This document shows, piece after piece, positions 47,549 through 57,966 of a stretch of DNA of 64,000 nt. The notes beneath the pieces were generated by a model. It was not told where the DNA came from, searched no databases, and worked only from the letters and a program-made list of their open reading frames with translations. The stretch is taken from the NCBI RefSeq assembly GCF_001583415.1, contig NZ_CP014475.1:930001-994000 (forward strand), given 5' to 3'. Position 1 is the first letter of the stretch; every line of letters starts with the position of its first letter. Position numbers and translations under genes: made by a program. The DNA comes from Mycolicibacterium phlei. GTDB taxonomy: Bacteria > Actinomycetota > Actinomycetes > Mycobacteriales > Mycobacteriaceae.

Positions 47549-49102
47549 TCAGGCGTCCAGCCGCGTGAACTGGTTGTTGCGGTACATCTCCTGGCTGGTG
47601 GAACGCCGGATCTTGCCGCTGGTGGTGATCGGGATCGAGCCCGGGGCCACCAGCACCAGCTCGGAGGCGGCCAGGCCGTGCACCCGCGAGATCGCCGAGG
47701 TCACGTCGCCCTTGATCGTCTCGAAGTAGGCGCGGACCTCGTCCTCGGTCTCACCGCGCTTCTTGACCTCGATGATCGCCACCAGCCGCTCGCTCTGCTC
47801 GTCGGTCACCGCGATCGCGGCCACCCGGCCACCGGTGATCTCCGAGATCGTCGCCTCGATGTCCTCGGGGTAGTGGTTGCGCCCACGGACGATCAGGACG
47901 TCCTTGATGCGGCCCATGATGAACAGCTCGTTGTCGGAGACGAAGCCCAGGTCGCCGGTGCGCAGCCAGCCGCTGGCCGGGACCTCGGGGGACGGGTCGA
48001 CCAGCGTGCCGCCGAACGTGCGCTCGGTCTCCTTGGGCTTCTGCCAGTAACCGGCGGCCACGTTCTCGCCGTGCACCCAGATCTCGCCGATCCGGCCGGC
48101 CGGGCACTCGGCGTTGGTCTCCGGGTCCACGATGCGCACGGTCACCGACTCGGGGGTGCCGTAGCTGACCAGCGGGGTGCCGCCGGCGGCGGTGCACCGC
48201 TTGGCGTGGCCGGCCGAGAGCTTCTCGGACTCGAACTCGACGATCTGCGGGGCGCTGCCCGGGGCCCGGGTGGCGACGTACACCGTCGCCTCGGCCAGGC
48301 CGTACGACGGGCGCAGCGCCTTCTCGGGGAAGCCGAACTTGCTGAACTTCTCGGTGAAGCGGTGCAGCGTCGCGGCGTGCACGCGCTCGCTGCCGCTGAT
48401 CACGCCGAGAACGTCGCTGAGGTCGACGCCGGCCATGTCCTCGTCGCGGGTGCGCTTGACGGCCAGCTCGAAGGCGAAGTTCGGCGCGGCGGTCAACGTG
48501 CGGCCGTGCTCGCCCAGCAGCTCGATCCAGCGGGCCGGTCGCTCCAGGAACGACAGCGGGCTCATCACCACGCTGGGCAGCCCGCCCAGGATCGGCACGC
48601 ACACGCCCAGCAGCAGGCCCATGTCGTGGTAAAAGGGCAGCCAGGACACCACCGAGGTGTTCGGCGGGGGCAGTTTGCCGCTGTCGGCGAAGTAGTCGGC
48701 GTACATCTGCTCGAAGTTGGCCGACAGGTTGCGGTTGGTGACCATCACGCCGGCGGGCTCACGGGTCGAGCCCGACGTGTACTGCAGGTAGGCGACCTCG
48801 TTGTTGACGTCGCCGCGGATCCTGCGGACCTTGTTGTCGGACTGCTCGAGCGTGTCGAGCACGATGAACGCAGTGATGTAGTCCAGGCTCTGCGGGGCCA
48901 ATATCACCGCGCGGTCGCCGCGTTCACCGCAAATACTCAGATCGGCGGCGACGTTTGCCGAACGCCGATAAAGCTGGGACCACGTCAGAGTTTCCGGCTG
49001 TGGGGTGCCGTCCGGGGCATAGTCGATGAATGTGAAGGCCGCGTCGTTAGGTTGAAGGCTGGCGCGTTCGCGCAACACGGCGGGAATGGAGGATCCCATC
49101 AT
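47549..49102 (-). CDS. fadD: Fatty acyl-AMP ligase (FAAL), internally shortened
   Basis: The 517-aa adenylating enzyme has P-loop YTSGSTREPAG (about 108-118), LPFYHDMGLLLG, APNFAFELA, SYGLAEATVY, WLRTGDLGF and GRIKDVLIVRGRNHYPEDIE, all as in FadD23/FadD28-type FAALs. These are about 580 aa. Between APQSLDYITAF (residue about 79) and AYLQYTSGST (about 104) only some 24 residues remain, where the family has about 86, so about 62 residues of the N-terminal domain are missing in frame. A normal FAAL activates a fatty acid as acyl-AMP for the PKS. Activity of this version is doubtful. ATG at 49102. Confidence 0.88.
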   Translation of the reverse strand: MMGSSIPAVLRERASLQPNDAAFTFIDYAPDGTPQPETLTWSQLYRRSANVAADLSICGERGDRAVILAPQSLDYITAFIVLDTLEQSDNKVRRIRGDVNNEVAYLQYTSGSTREPAGVMVTNRNLSANFEQMYADYFADSGKLPPPNTSVVSWLPFYHDMGLLLGVCVPILGGLPSVVMSPLSFLERPARWIELLGEHGRTLTAAPNFAFELAVKRTRDEDMAGVDLSDVLGVISGSERVHAATLHRFTEKFSKFGFPEKALRPSYGLAEATVYVATRAPGSAPQIVEFESEKLSAGHAKRCTAAGGTPLVSYGTPESVTVRIVDPETNAECPAGRIGEIWVHGENVAAGYWQKPKETERTFGGTLVDPSPEVPASGWLRTGDLGFVSDNELFIMGRIKDVLIVRGRNHYPEDIEATISEITGGRVAAIAVTDEQSERLVAIIEVKKRGETEDEVRAYFETIKGDVTSAISRVHGLAASELVLVAPGSIPITTSGKIRRSTSQEMYRNNQFTRLDA

Positions 49103-50631
<1,529 letters not shown>

Positions 50632-50632
<1 letters not shown>

Positions 50633-51354
50633 TGCGGGTGCCGCTGTCGCGGGACACCCGAATCTGCATCTCGCTGTCGGGTCGGCCGAGCAATACCGGT
50701 ACCCGGTTCCACAACTATCTCTACGATCTTCTCGGCCTCAACTTCGTCTACAAGGCCTGCACCACAACCGATATCGTCGCGGCGATCGGCGGGGTGCGGG
50801 CGCTGGGCATCCGCGGCTGCTCGGTGTCGATGCCGTTCAAACAGGACGTGCTGGCGCTCGTCGACGAGGTGGAGCCGTCGGCCGCCGCGATCACCGCGGT
50901 GAACACCATCGTCAACGAGGACGGCAGGCTGATCGCGTCCAACACCGATTACCTTGCGGTGCAACGCCTTATCGTCGAACACGGATTGCGGCCGGAACAG
51001 TCGGTGCTTATGTACGGCAGCGGCGGGATGGCGGCCGCGGTGGGTGCGGCGTTGCGCGACGCCGGCTTCACCAGCGGCACGGTGCTGGCGCGCAACGCCG
51101 AGACGGGCCAGGCGCTGGCCGAACGGCTGGGCTATGACTACACCGCCCGGGAGCGCGGCGCCGACGTGATCGTCAACGTCACCCCGATCGGGATGGCCGG
51201 CGGTGCCGAGTCCGGGGACATCCCGTTCGGCGATGCGGTGATCGCCGGCGCCGAGGTGATCGCGCTGCAGGCCGCTGAGCAGTTCGAGCGCTACACCGGG
51301 GTGCGGCCGACGGCGGAGCAGATCGCCGCCGCTTCCGCGCTCTCGCGCGCTTAA
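50632..51354 (+). CDS. Shikimate dehydrogenase-like protein
   Basis: A 240-aa AroE-fold protein. It has SLSGRPS at the shikimate-binding position, the catalytic-lysine motif SVSMPFKQDV, AVNTIV and NTDYLA, all AroE signatures, and a nucleotide-binding loop GSGGMAAAV. It lies immediately after pat with an overlapping start, and is shorter than AroE (about 270 aa). It may be an AroE-like paralogue acting on another substrate. Its last codons run into a 23-bp tandem repeat. Confidence 0.82.
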
Positions 51355-51429
51355 ACCCAGCACTCTCGCGCGCTTAAACCCAGCACTCTCGCGCGCTTAA
51401 ACCCAGCGCTCTCGCGTGCTTAGGGCGTG
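51338..51429. repeat. 23-bp tandem repeat (four units) bridging two stop codons
   Basis: Units begin at 51338, 51361, 51384 and 51407; the core CTCTCGCGCGCTTAAACCCAG is exact in units 1-3 and degenerates at the end of unit 4. The first unit contains the stop of the AroE-like gene and the last contains the stop of the convergent lipoprotein gene, so the whole 3'-3' gap is made of repeats. Confidence 0.93.
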
Positions 51430-52100
51430 ATCGTGGTCTGCTCGTCGATGACGGAGGTGGCCTCCATCAGCGCCGTCATCTGGTCCTCGCGGCCGTCGGC
51501 GTTGAGCTGCAGGACGTACAGCGCGTCCTTGCCCGGGATCACGACCGTCTTCTGGGCGATCGCGCGGCGCTGACCGTTCTTGTTGTACGTGCCGCCGAGC
51601 TGGACCGCCTCGAAGCCGGCCAGCTCGGTCTTCTCGCCCTCCTGGGCGCCCTCGTAGCCGGGCAGGTTCTTGATCTCACCGGGGGCGAACTCCAGGATCT
51701 TCGCCGGGTCGACGTCGCCGGTCAGCTTCGACACCAGCGCGACGATCGACGGCGGATCCTGTGCCCACTCCTGGTTCTCGGAGACGATCGCGCCGTAGGC
51801 CCAGACCGGGGTGGCCGGGCCGGCGTCGCGCCAGCCGGGCGGGTACGGGAGATTGATCGCCGGGGCGCCTTCCTGGCCGCGCTTGACCGGCTCCTCGGCG
51901 ATCTTGTTGTCGCGGATGTAGTCGACGATCGTGTAATTGGGCTTGGCCTGCTCCGTGGTGTTGGGCGCCGCAGAGGTCTCCGAGCTGGTGGTCTCCTCCG
52001 ACGCCGACTCCGACTCGTCCGATCCGCAGGCGGTGAGCCCGATGGTCAGAGCCGCCACCGCGGCGATGGCTGAGATTCCGACCCTGATCGAACCGCTCAT
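51420..52100 (-). CDS. Lipoprotein, LpqN/LpqT-like
   Basis: The 226-aa precursor has a lipoprotein signal peptide with lipobox LTAC (Cys25), a Ser/Glu-rich linker (30-50) and a domain with TIVDYIRDNKIAEEPV, LPYPPGWRD and VIPGKDALYVLQLNADG as in mycobacterial LpqN/LpqT-family lipoproteins. These are exported and lipidated at the outer face of the membrane; LpqN binds trehalose monomycolate-related partners in M. tuberculosis, but that is not shown for this paralogue. ATG at 52100 after AGGGGAGCAGC is preferred over an open frame to 52166. Confidence 0.8.
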   Translation of the reverse strand: MSGSIRVGISAIAAVAALTIGLTACGSDESESASEETTSSETSAAPNTTEQAKPNYTIVDYIRDNKIAEEPVKRGQEGAPAINLPYPPGWRDAGPATPVWAYGAIVSENQEWAQDPPSIVALVSKLTGDVDPAKILEFAPGEIKNLPGYEGAQEGEKTELAGFEAVQLGGTYNKNGQRRAIAQKTVVIPGKDALYVLQLNADGREDQMTALMEATSVIDEQTTITP

Positions 52101-52272
52101 TGCTGCTCCCCTCCGCTGGCCGCTGCTCGGGGAACGTAGCTCATCGGCCGCGCCGTTGCCAAGCATTTCGCCGCCAAGTTTGCCGAGCTGTTAGAGACTT
52201 TGAGGTATGTGACCTAGGCTCGGGTTCGTGATTGCTCCGTCGGGTGATGGCGGGCCGAATGTGGGGGTAGGA

Positions 52273-53811
52273 ATGCGTGTCATCATCCGGTCGGTGTTAG
52301 CCGTCGCGGTTGCGCTGGCAAGCGTGGTCGCACTGGCGTTGGCGTGGACGGCGGCCACGGCGGTCCAGTTGGCGGCAACCGCGCTGATCATGGGGGGCTC
52401 CGACGATCCGCTCGCACCGCCCAAGAACCAGCCCGACTACATCAATCCGTATCTGAGCAACGCGGTCAACATCTTCATCAACCCGGCCGCGGCGGTGCCG
52501 TCCGGCGCCGACGGCGGGCCGATCCAACCGGCCGACGGCGACGTCTACGCCGTCCTCTACCCGGCCGAGTTCTTCCCGGTGTTCGGCAGCGAGACCTTCG
52601 GGGCCTCGGTGCGGGAGGGCCGGCAGAACCTCAACGACTGCGCGCGTGGGTCGGTGCAGTGCATCTACAACGACGACCCGGCCATCGATTTCGGTCCGCC
52701 CGTCGCACCGCCGGTGCCCGGTGAGGATCTGGTCATCTTCGGTTTCTCGCAGAGCGCGGTGGTGGCGTCGCTGGTCAAGCGCGACCTGATCGAGAACCCC
52801 CGCGAGGGTGACGGCGTGACATCGATGTTCCTGCTGGCCAACCCGATGCGGCCGAACGGCGGCATCCTGGTGCTGGGCCCGCAGGGGTTCACCATCCCGC
52901 TTCTGGACATCCCCTTCTACGGCGCCACCCCGACGAACAGTTGCGAGGTCGGCGACTGCATCGCCACCATCGACGTCGCCACCCAGTACGACCCCCTGGG
53001 CGGTGACTCGCCGTCGAGCCTGAACATGCTCGCGATCATCAACGCGCTGGTCGGGGCCGCGCTTAACCACGGCAATACGCAGTACGCGGACTTCGCCGAC
53101 GCGGTGTACCAGGGCTCCTACGGCGACACCGACTACTACCTGCTCCCGGCGAAGCGGCTGCCGATCCTGACGCCGTTCTCGCTGTTCGTACCGTCGCCGA
53201 TCCTCACCGCGTTGGACGCCCCGCTGCGCGCCGCGATCGAGGGCGCCTACCACCGCGACATCAACCCAGGCGTCCCGGTCGGGCTGACGTGGACGTCGCT
53301 GCTGCCGTTCCACGATCCGGTGCGCACGATCATCAACATCCTGCGGGCGATCCCCGTCGGCCTCGACGACGCGATCGCCGAGCTCACCGGCGACCCCGAC
53401 TTCCGCCCATTCGGCACCACGCCGGTGACCAGTCCGTATGGCGTCGGCGGTCCCGACCTGCCGCCGCCACCGGAGGACGGCGTGGGCTTGATGGCGACGC
53501 GCGGGACGTCCGACGACGGCTTCGGGGACGACGACGCCGCTGGAGACGACGACGGTCTGGACGACCTCAAGGACGACCTCAAGGACGACCTCAAGGACGA
53601 GGAGACCGGCGCCGTCGAGGACCCCGATCCCGTGATCACGGAGACCGGGCTGCCCAAGGTGCGCGGGCCGATCGAGTTCGAGTCGGCTGTCGAGGAGGAC
53701 GACGATCCCGACGGCGAGGAGTCCACGACCCCGGTTTCGGGCACGCAGGAACCCGACCCGGAGCCGAGCGACACCGAGTCTGACGCCGACGGTGACCCCG
53801 CCGGCGAGTGA
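52273..53811 (+). CDS. Secreted PE-PPE-domain serine hydrolase
   Basis: A 512-aa protein with an N-terminal hydrophobic signal/anchor (about 5-35), the linker IMGGSDDPLAPP, then a PE-PPE (PF08237-type) alpha/beta-hydrolase domain with the nucleophile motif GFSQSA and AVQYDPLGG-like region (ATQYDPLGG). No PE or PPE N-terminus is present. The last 120 residues are acidic and disordered, with three LKDD repeats near 53558-53600. The ATG at 52273 is chosen over GTG 52228 since it directly starts the signal sequence and has GTAGGA upstream. The substrate is unknown; esterase activity is known for some PE-PPE domains. Confidence 0.82.
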   Translation: MRVIIRSVLAVAVALASVVALALAWTAATAVQLAATALIMGGSDDPLAPPKNQPDYINPYLSNAVNIFINPAAAVPSGADGGPIQPADGDVYAVLYPAEFFPVFGSETFGASVREGRQNLNDCARGSVQCIYNDDPAIDFGPPVAPPVPGEDLVIFGFSQSAVVASLVKRDLIENPREGDGVTSMFLLANPMRPNGGILVLGPQGFTIPLLDIPFYGATPTNSCEVGDCIATIDVATQYDPLGGDSPSSLNMLAIINALVGAALNHGNTQYADFADAVYQGSYGDTDYYLLPAKRLPILTPFSLFVPSPILTALDAPLRAAIEGAYHRDINPGVPVGLTWTSLLPFHDPVRTIINILRAIPVGLDDAIAELTGDPDFRPFGTTPVTSPYGVGGPDLPPPPEDGVGLMATRGTSDDGFGDDDAAGDDDGLDDLKDDLKDDLKDEETGAVEDPDPVITETGLPKVRGPIEFESAVEEDDDPDGEESTTPVSGTQEPDPEPSDTESDADGDPAGE

Positions 53812-53814
53812 CCG

Positions 53815-54126
53815 TCAGCGGTCGCAGTTCAGCGACACCGTGATCGACCGGCTGACCACCACGGTGATGTACTGGCGGCGCTTGCCGTTGTCGATCCGGT
53901 AGGTGCGGGTGACCTCCTGCGGGTTGCGCACGCTGGTCACGATGCACTCGCTGATCGGGGCGCTGCCGACCCGGTCGATCACCACGTCGTAGCCGGTGGC
54001 CTCGAGTTCGCTGATGATCCGCAGCGCGCCACCGGGCTATACCGGTTGCGCGGCGGCGGCCCCGACGGGCGCCAGAATCGCGCCCACCGCCACTGCGGTT
54101 GCTGTCACACTTCGGAGAGCACGCAT
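53815..54126 (-). pseudogene. Small secreted protein gene with in-frame TAG
   Basis: ATG 54126 opens a signal peptide MRALRSVTATAVAVGAILAP ending AAAAQPV, then a TAG stop at codon 30 (54037-54039). The same frame continues for 74 codons with ALRIISELEATGYDVVIDRV, SAPISECIVTSVRNP, VVVSRSITVSLNC and a normal stop at 53815. This is the pattern of a small two-cysteine mycobacterial secreted protein of about 100 aa; only the single stop separates the parts. It may be a real nonsense mutation or a sequence error. It lies 3 bp from the convergent PE-PPE hydrolase and overlaps no coding neighbour. Confidence 0.7.
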
Positions 54127-54150
54127 GACAGCCTCCGTCCGTTGGAAGAG

Positions 54151-54822
54151 ATGCCGATACCTGTTCATCGCCGCAGCCGGCTGGAATGTTCCGTCGTGGC
54201 GGTGGCGGCCGGATTCGTTGTCGCGTGCGGTGCCCCGCAGCAGCCGGCGCCGGCGTCGTCGCCCGAGCCGGCGGTGATCAACCCGGCGCGCATCGACCGG
54301 GTGCGCGCCGAACTGCCCGCCGGTTACGAGGTCACGCCGCTGACCGGTCCGGTGGCGCCGGTGACGGCCTGGGGCTACGGGCCGTCGTGGCGGGTCGACC
54401 CGCCGGGGTGCGCGCCGCTGGCCGACCCGGCGGGGGCGGCGCCCGCGCACGGCTGGTCGGCGTCGGGGCCCGGCGGCATCGTCTACGCGGTCGTTGCGGC
54501 GGCCCCGGGCACCGTCGATTCCGCCGTTCTCGGCGAGTGCGGACACTTCCGCGTCGACGGCGGGCGCACCACCGGCAGCGTCGACCTCACGCCCGCCGCT
54601 CCCCTTGAGTCCGCGGACACCGTGGCGATGGCCACCGCGAGCACCACGGTCGTCGAGGGCGGCACCGAGACCCGCTCGCGCGCCGACACGGTGCTCGCCT
54701 ACCTCGGCGACCACGTCGCGTTCGTCGTCGCCGTCACCGATCCCGGGGCGCCGCACCCGCAGCTGGACGCCGGGTTCGCCGCGTCACTTCTTCGGAAGAC
54801 GGTGGCGGCGCTGCGGGGTTGA
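54151..54822 (+). CDS. Putative lipoprotein, DUF5642-like
   Basis: A 223-aa protein with an N-terminal hydrophobic segment and lipobox FVVACG (Cys about 26), then a domain starting INPARIDRVRAELPAGYEVTP and ending AASLLRKTVAALRG. It resembles the following protein in overall layout, and both look like mycobacterial DUF5642-type lipoproteins. ATG at 54151 directly precedes MPIPVHRRSRLECS; the open frame upstream to 54046 overlaps the divergent gene and is ignored. Function unknown. Confidence 0.65.
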   Translation: MPIPVHRRSRLECSVVAVAAGFVVACGAPQQPAPASSPEPAVINPARIDRVRAELPAGYEVTPLTGPVAPVTAWGYGPSWRVDPPGCAPLADPAGAAPAHGWSASGPGGIVYAVVAAAPGTVDSAVLGECGHFRVDGGRTTGSVDLTPAAPLESADTVAMATASTTVVEGGTETRSRADTVLAYLGDHVAFVVAVTDPGAPHPQLDAGFAASLLRKTVAALRG

Positions 54823-54851
54823 CCGGTCGGGGACCGGTAAGTTGTGCGGCG

Positions 54852-55508
54852 ATGTCGACTCTTGTGCGGATGTGTGCGGTCGCGGGTGCCGTGGTGTTGT
54901 CGGCGTGTTCGCAGACGGCGCAGGAGCCCACCGCGGATATCGCCCGGGTGAAGGAGCTGCGGTCGTCGTTCGGGCCCGAGTTCACGGTCACCGACATCGG
55001 TCCGGCGGCCATCGACCCGAAGGTGCTCGGCCAGCAGGGCACCCCGGCGGGGATGACGTTCGAACCGGCCGAGTGCGCCGAACTCGCCGAGCAGAAGATG
55101 ATTCCCGAGGGCGCCAAGGGCAACATGGCCGCCACCACCGCCGAGGGGGAGGGCAACCGGTTCATCGTGATCGCCGTGGAGACCTCGGAGGCCGCGCAGG
55201 TCAAGCCGCCCGCCGAGAACTGCCGCAAGGTCGGCTTCGCCGGTGGCGGGCTGCGGGGCCTGGTCGAGGAGGTTGAGGCGCCGCCGATCGAGGAGGTGAC
55301 GACGTTCGGCACGCACCGGGTGGTGCAGACGACGCTGAACGGCCAGCAGCGCACCGGCGAGCTGTACAACTACCTCGCGGTGTTCGGCAACTACCTGGTG
55401 ATCGTGACGGCGAATCCGCTTGTGGAGCCCGGGAAACCGGTCGCGAAGGTCGACACCGAGCGCGCCCGGGCGCTTCTGGTTGAGGCGGTGCAGGCGGTGC
55501 GCGACTAA
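54852..55508 (+). CDS. Lipoprotein, DUF5642-like
   Basis: A 218-aa lipoprotein: signal peptide ending in lipobox VLSAC (Cys about 19), then TADIARVKELRSSFGPEFTVTD and a conserved-looking C-terminus TERARALLVEAVQAVRD. ATG at 54852 is 29 bp after the stop of the first lipoprotein, so the two are likely cotranscribed. Two cysteines (CAELAEQKM and NCRKV) could form a disulphide. No function is established for the family. Confidence 0.75.
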   Translation: MSTLVRMCAVAGAVVLSACSQTAQEPTADIARVKELRSSFGPEFTVTDIGPAAIDPKVLGQQGTPAGMTFEPAECAELAEQKMIPEGAKGNMAATTAEGEGNRFIVIAVETSEAAQVKPPAENCRKVGFAGGGLRGLVEEVEAPPIEEVTTFGTHRVVQTTLNGQQRTGELYNYLAVFGNYLVIVTANPLVEPGKPVAKVDTERARALLVEAVQAVRD

Positions 55509-56101
55509 CGCACGTCGTGCGGCCGGAACTGGATGCTGATCCGGGGGCCGACCGGCCGGGCGGTCTTCGGGATGGCGTGCTCCCAGGTGCGCTGGCAGGA
55601 ACCGCCCATCACCAGCAGGTCGCCGTGGGCGTGACGCAGCCGCAGCGACTTGCCGCCGCCGCGCGGGCGTAACGCGAAAGTCCTTGTGGCGCCGAGCCCG
55701 ACGATCGCGACCATGGTGTCCTCGGTGCTGCTGCGGCCGATGGTGTCGCCGTGCCAGGCGACGCTGTCGTTGCCGTCGCGGTACAGGCACAGGCCCGCGG
55801 TGGTGAACGGTTCGCCGAGTTCGCCTGCGTAGGCGTCGTTGAGGCGGCGGCGGATCTGCTTGAGCCGCGGGTGCGGGGCGGGCTCGTTGACCAGGTCGTG
55901 GAAGCTGACCAGCCGCGGCACGTCGACGACCCGTTCGTACATGGGCCGGCGTTCGGCGCGCCAGGGGATGGCCTCAAGCAGTTCGAGGAACAGGCTGTCG
56001 GCGTCGTCGAGCCAGCCGGACCGGAAGTCGATCCAGGCACCGTTGCCGAGGTGGCGGCGTTCGGCGTGCTCGAACAGCGAGCTCTGCAGAGCCAGCTCCA
56101 T
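55505..56101 (-). CDS. AlkB-family 2OG-Fe(II) dioxygenase
   Basis: The 198-aa protein carries the double-stranded beta-helix motifs of AlkB: HxD in AWHGDTIG, the distal His in TWEHAIPK and the 2-oxoglutarate-binding Arg in RISIQFRP. Homologue of Rv1000c. Such enzymes remove alkyl groups from DNA or RNA bases by oxidation. ATG at 56101. Its end overlaps the convergent lipoprotein gene by 4 bp. Confidence 0.9.
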   Translation of the reverse strand: MELALQSSLFEHAERRHLGNGAWIDFRSGWLDDADSLFLELLEAIPWRAERRPMYERVVDVPRLVSFHDLVNEPAPHPRLKQIRRRLNDAYAGELGEPFTTAGLCLYRDGNDSVAWHGDTIGRSSTEDTMVAIVGLGATRTFALRPRGGGKSLRLRHAHGDLLVMGGSCQRTWEHAIPKTARPVGPRISIQFRPHDVR

Positions 56102-56135
56102 GCGCGCGAGTTTATCGCACAGACGTTCGATCAGG

Positions 56136-56570
56136 TCAGAGGCGGACCGCGCCGGGGCCTTCCTCGGCGAGCATGTCGCCGGGGTTGGTCAGCGCGCAGG
56201 TCTTCAGGCTCAGGCAGCCGCAGCCGATGCAACCGGTGAGATTGTCGCGCAGACGTTGCAGGTGCAGGATCCGGTCGTCGAGGTCCTGGCGCCAGCCGGC
56301 CGACAGCCGGGCCCAGTCCTTGCTGGTCGGGACGCGGTCGGTGGGCAGGGTGGCCAGCGCCTCGCGGATGCGGGCCAGCGGGATGCCCAGGCGTTGCGAC
56401 ATCCGGATGAACGCGACCCGTCGCAGGGTTTCGCGGGCGTAGCGGCGCTGGTTGCCGGTCGTGCGGCGGCTCTGGATGAGGCCCTCGCGTTCGTAGAAGT
56501 GCAGTGCGGAGACGGCGACGCCGCTGCGGCGCGCCATTTCGCCGGGAGTCAGTTCATGAATCAACTCCAT
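56136..56570 (-). CDS. soxR: MerR-family redox regulator SoxR
   Basis: A 144-aa MerR-type activator with an N-terminal winged HTH ([20 protein letters not shown]), a dimerisation helix and the SoxR [2Fe-2S] cysteine cluster [12 protein letters not shown]. SoxR senses redox-cycling agents or superoxide. ATG at 56570 is chosen; an in-frame ATG at 56582 lies inside the operator-like palindrome and is less likely. It is divergent from arcA. SoxS is not expected in actinobacteria, so SoxR should act directly on its target genes. Confidence 0.9.
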   Translation of the reverse strand: MELIHELTPGEMARRSGVAVSALHFYEREGLIQSRRTTGNQRRYARETLRRVAFIRMSQRLGIPLARIREALATLPTDRVPTSKDWARLSAGWRQDLDDRILHLQRLRDNLTGCIGCGCLSLKTCALTNPGDMLAEEGPGAVRL

Positions 56571-56572
56571 AA

Positions 56573-56590
56573 CATCAACCATAGTTGAGG
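56573..56590. promoter_or_regulatory. SoxR-box-like palindrome between soxR and arcA
   Basis: An 18-bp element with TCAAC-CATA-GTTGA as a perfect core and TTGAGG on the right, close to the SoxR-box consensus CCTCAA-N6-TTGAGG. It occupies the intergenic region and overlaps an alternative ATG of soxR, supporting SoxR control of itself or of the divergent gene. Confidence 0.55.
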
Positions 56591-56616
56591 TGGGTTTGCG
56601 GGTTACGGTGCTACAT

Positions 56617-57837
56617 GTGACGTTCGGCTGCGACTCCGAGGTGGGCACGCTGCGGGCGGTCATCCTGCACCGGCCGGGGGCCGAGTTGCAGCGGTTGACG
56701 CCGCGCAACAACGACAAGCTGCTGTTCGACGGGCTGCCGTGGGTGGCCAAGGCGCAACGCGAACACGACGCGTTCGCCGACCTGCTGCGCTCCCGCGGTG
56801 TCGAGGTGCTGCTGCTGGCCGATCTGCTGACCGAGGCGCTGTCGCACAGCGGGGCGGCGCGGATGCACGGAATCTCGGCGGCGGTCGATCCGCGGCGGCT
56901 GGGTCTGCCGCTGGCCCAGGAGTTGTCGGCGTATCTGCGGACGCTGGAGCCGGCGGCGCTGGCCCGGGTGCTGATGGCGGGTCTGACGTTCAACGAACTG
57001 CCGGTCTCCGGCGGGGAACTCGGGCTGGTCCGGCGGATGCATCACGGCGGGGACTTCGTGATCGACCCGCTGCCCAATCTGTTGTTCACCCGCGACTCGT
57101 CGTTCTGGATCGGCCCGCGGGTGGCGATCACCTCGCTGGCATTGCCTGCTCGGGTGCGCGAGACGTCGCTGACCGACGTGATCTACGCGCACCATCCGCG
57201 GTTCCTCGGCGTGCGGCGGGCCTACGAGTCGCGGTCGGCCCCGGTGGAGGGCGGCGACGTGCTGCTGCTCGCGCCGGGTGTGGTGGCCGTCGGGGTGGGG
57301 GAGCGGACCACGCCCGCCGGCGCGGAAGCGTTGGCGCGCAGCCTGTTCGACGACGACCTGGCGCACACGGTGCTGGCGGTGCCGATCGCGCAGGAGCGGG
57401 CGCAGATGCACCTCGACACGGTGTGCACGATGGTCGACGTCGACGCCGTGGTGATGTACCCGAACGTGGTGGATTCGTTGTCGGCGTTCACGATTCACCG
57501 CGACGGGTCCGGTGGTGTACGGATCGACGAGGCCAGGCCGTTCGTGGAGGCCGCCGCCGACGCGATGGGCATCGAACGGCTGCGGGTGATCGCGACGGGT
57601 CTGGACCCGGTGGTCGCCGAACGTGAACAGTGGGACGACGGCAACAACACGCTGGCGCTGGCGCCCGGTGTCGTCGTCGCCTATGAGCGCAATACCGAAA
57701 CCAATGCGCGCCTGAGCGATGCGGGTATCGAGGTGTTGCCGATCGAGGCGTCGGAGCTGGGCACCGGTCGCGGCGGCCCGCGCTGTATGTCGTGCCCCGC
57801 CGCCCGCGACAGCCTGGCCCCTGCCGCGCCGAAATAG
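56617..57837 (+). CDS. arcA: Arginine deiminase
   Basis: The 406-aa enzyme has the guanidino-group hydrolase signatures [51 protein letters not shown] and the catalytic Cys in [10 protein letters not shown]. It hydrolyses arginine to citrulline and ammonia and is the homologue of Rv1001. GTG at 56617 gives the common N-terminus [15 protein letters not shown]. No ornithine carbamoyltransferase or carbamate kinase gene follows, so a complete ADI pathway is not encoded here. The start lies 27 bp after the SoxR-box-like element. Confidence 0.94.
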   Translation: MTFGCDSEVGTLRAVILHRPGAELQRLTPRNNDKLLFDGLPWVAKAQREHDAFADLLRSRGVEVLLLADLLTEALSHSGAARMHGISAAVDPRRLGLPLAQELSAYLRTLEPAALARVLMAGLTFNELPVSGGELGLVRRMHHGGDFVIDPLPNLLFTRDSSFWIGPRVAITSLALPARVRETSLTDVIYAHHPRFLGVRRAYESRSAPVEGGDVLLLAPGVVAVGVGERTTPAGAEALARSLFDDDLAHTVLAVPIAQERAQMHLDTVCTMVDVDAVVMYPNVVDSLSAFTIHRDGSGGVRIDEARPFVEAAADAMGIERLRVIATGLDPVVAEREQWDDGNNTLALAPGVVVAYERNTETNARLSDAGIEVLPIEASELGTGRGGPRCMSCPAARDSLAPAAPK

Positions 57838-57966
57838 CATTCCTAGTGCTCAATTTGCGTGCTCGTTTTTGCGTCCAGGGCTGTTGATTCCGGTTATCCA
57901 CAGCCCTGTGTGCAGAAATGGCCTCTCGACGGCTGATTTGTCGGCGCACCGACCCAGCATCACGGC

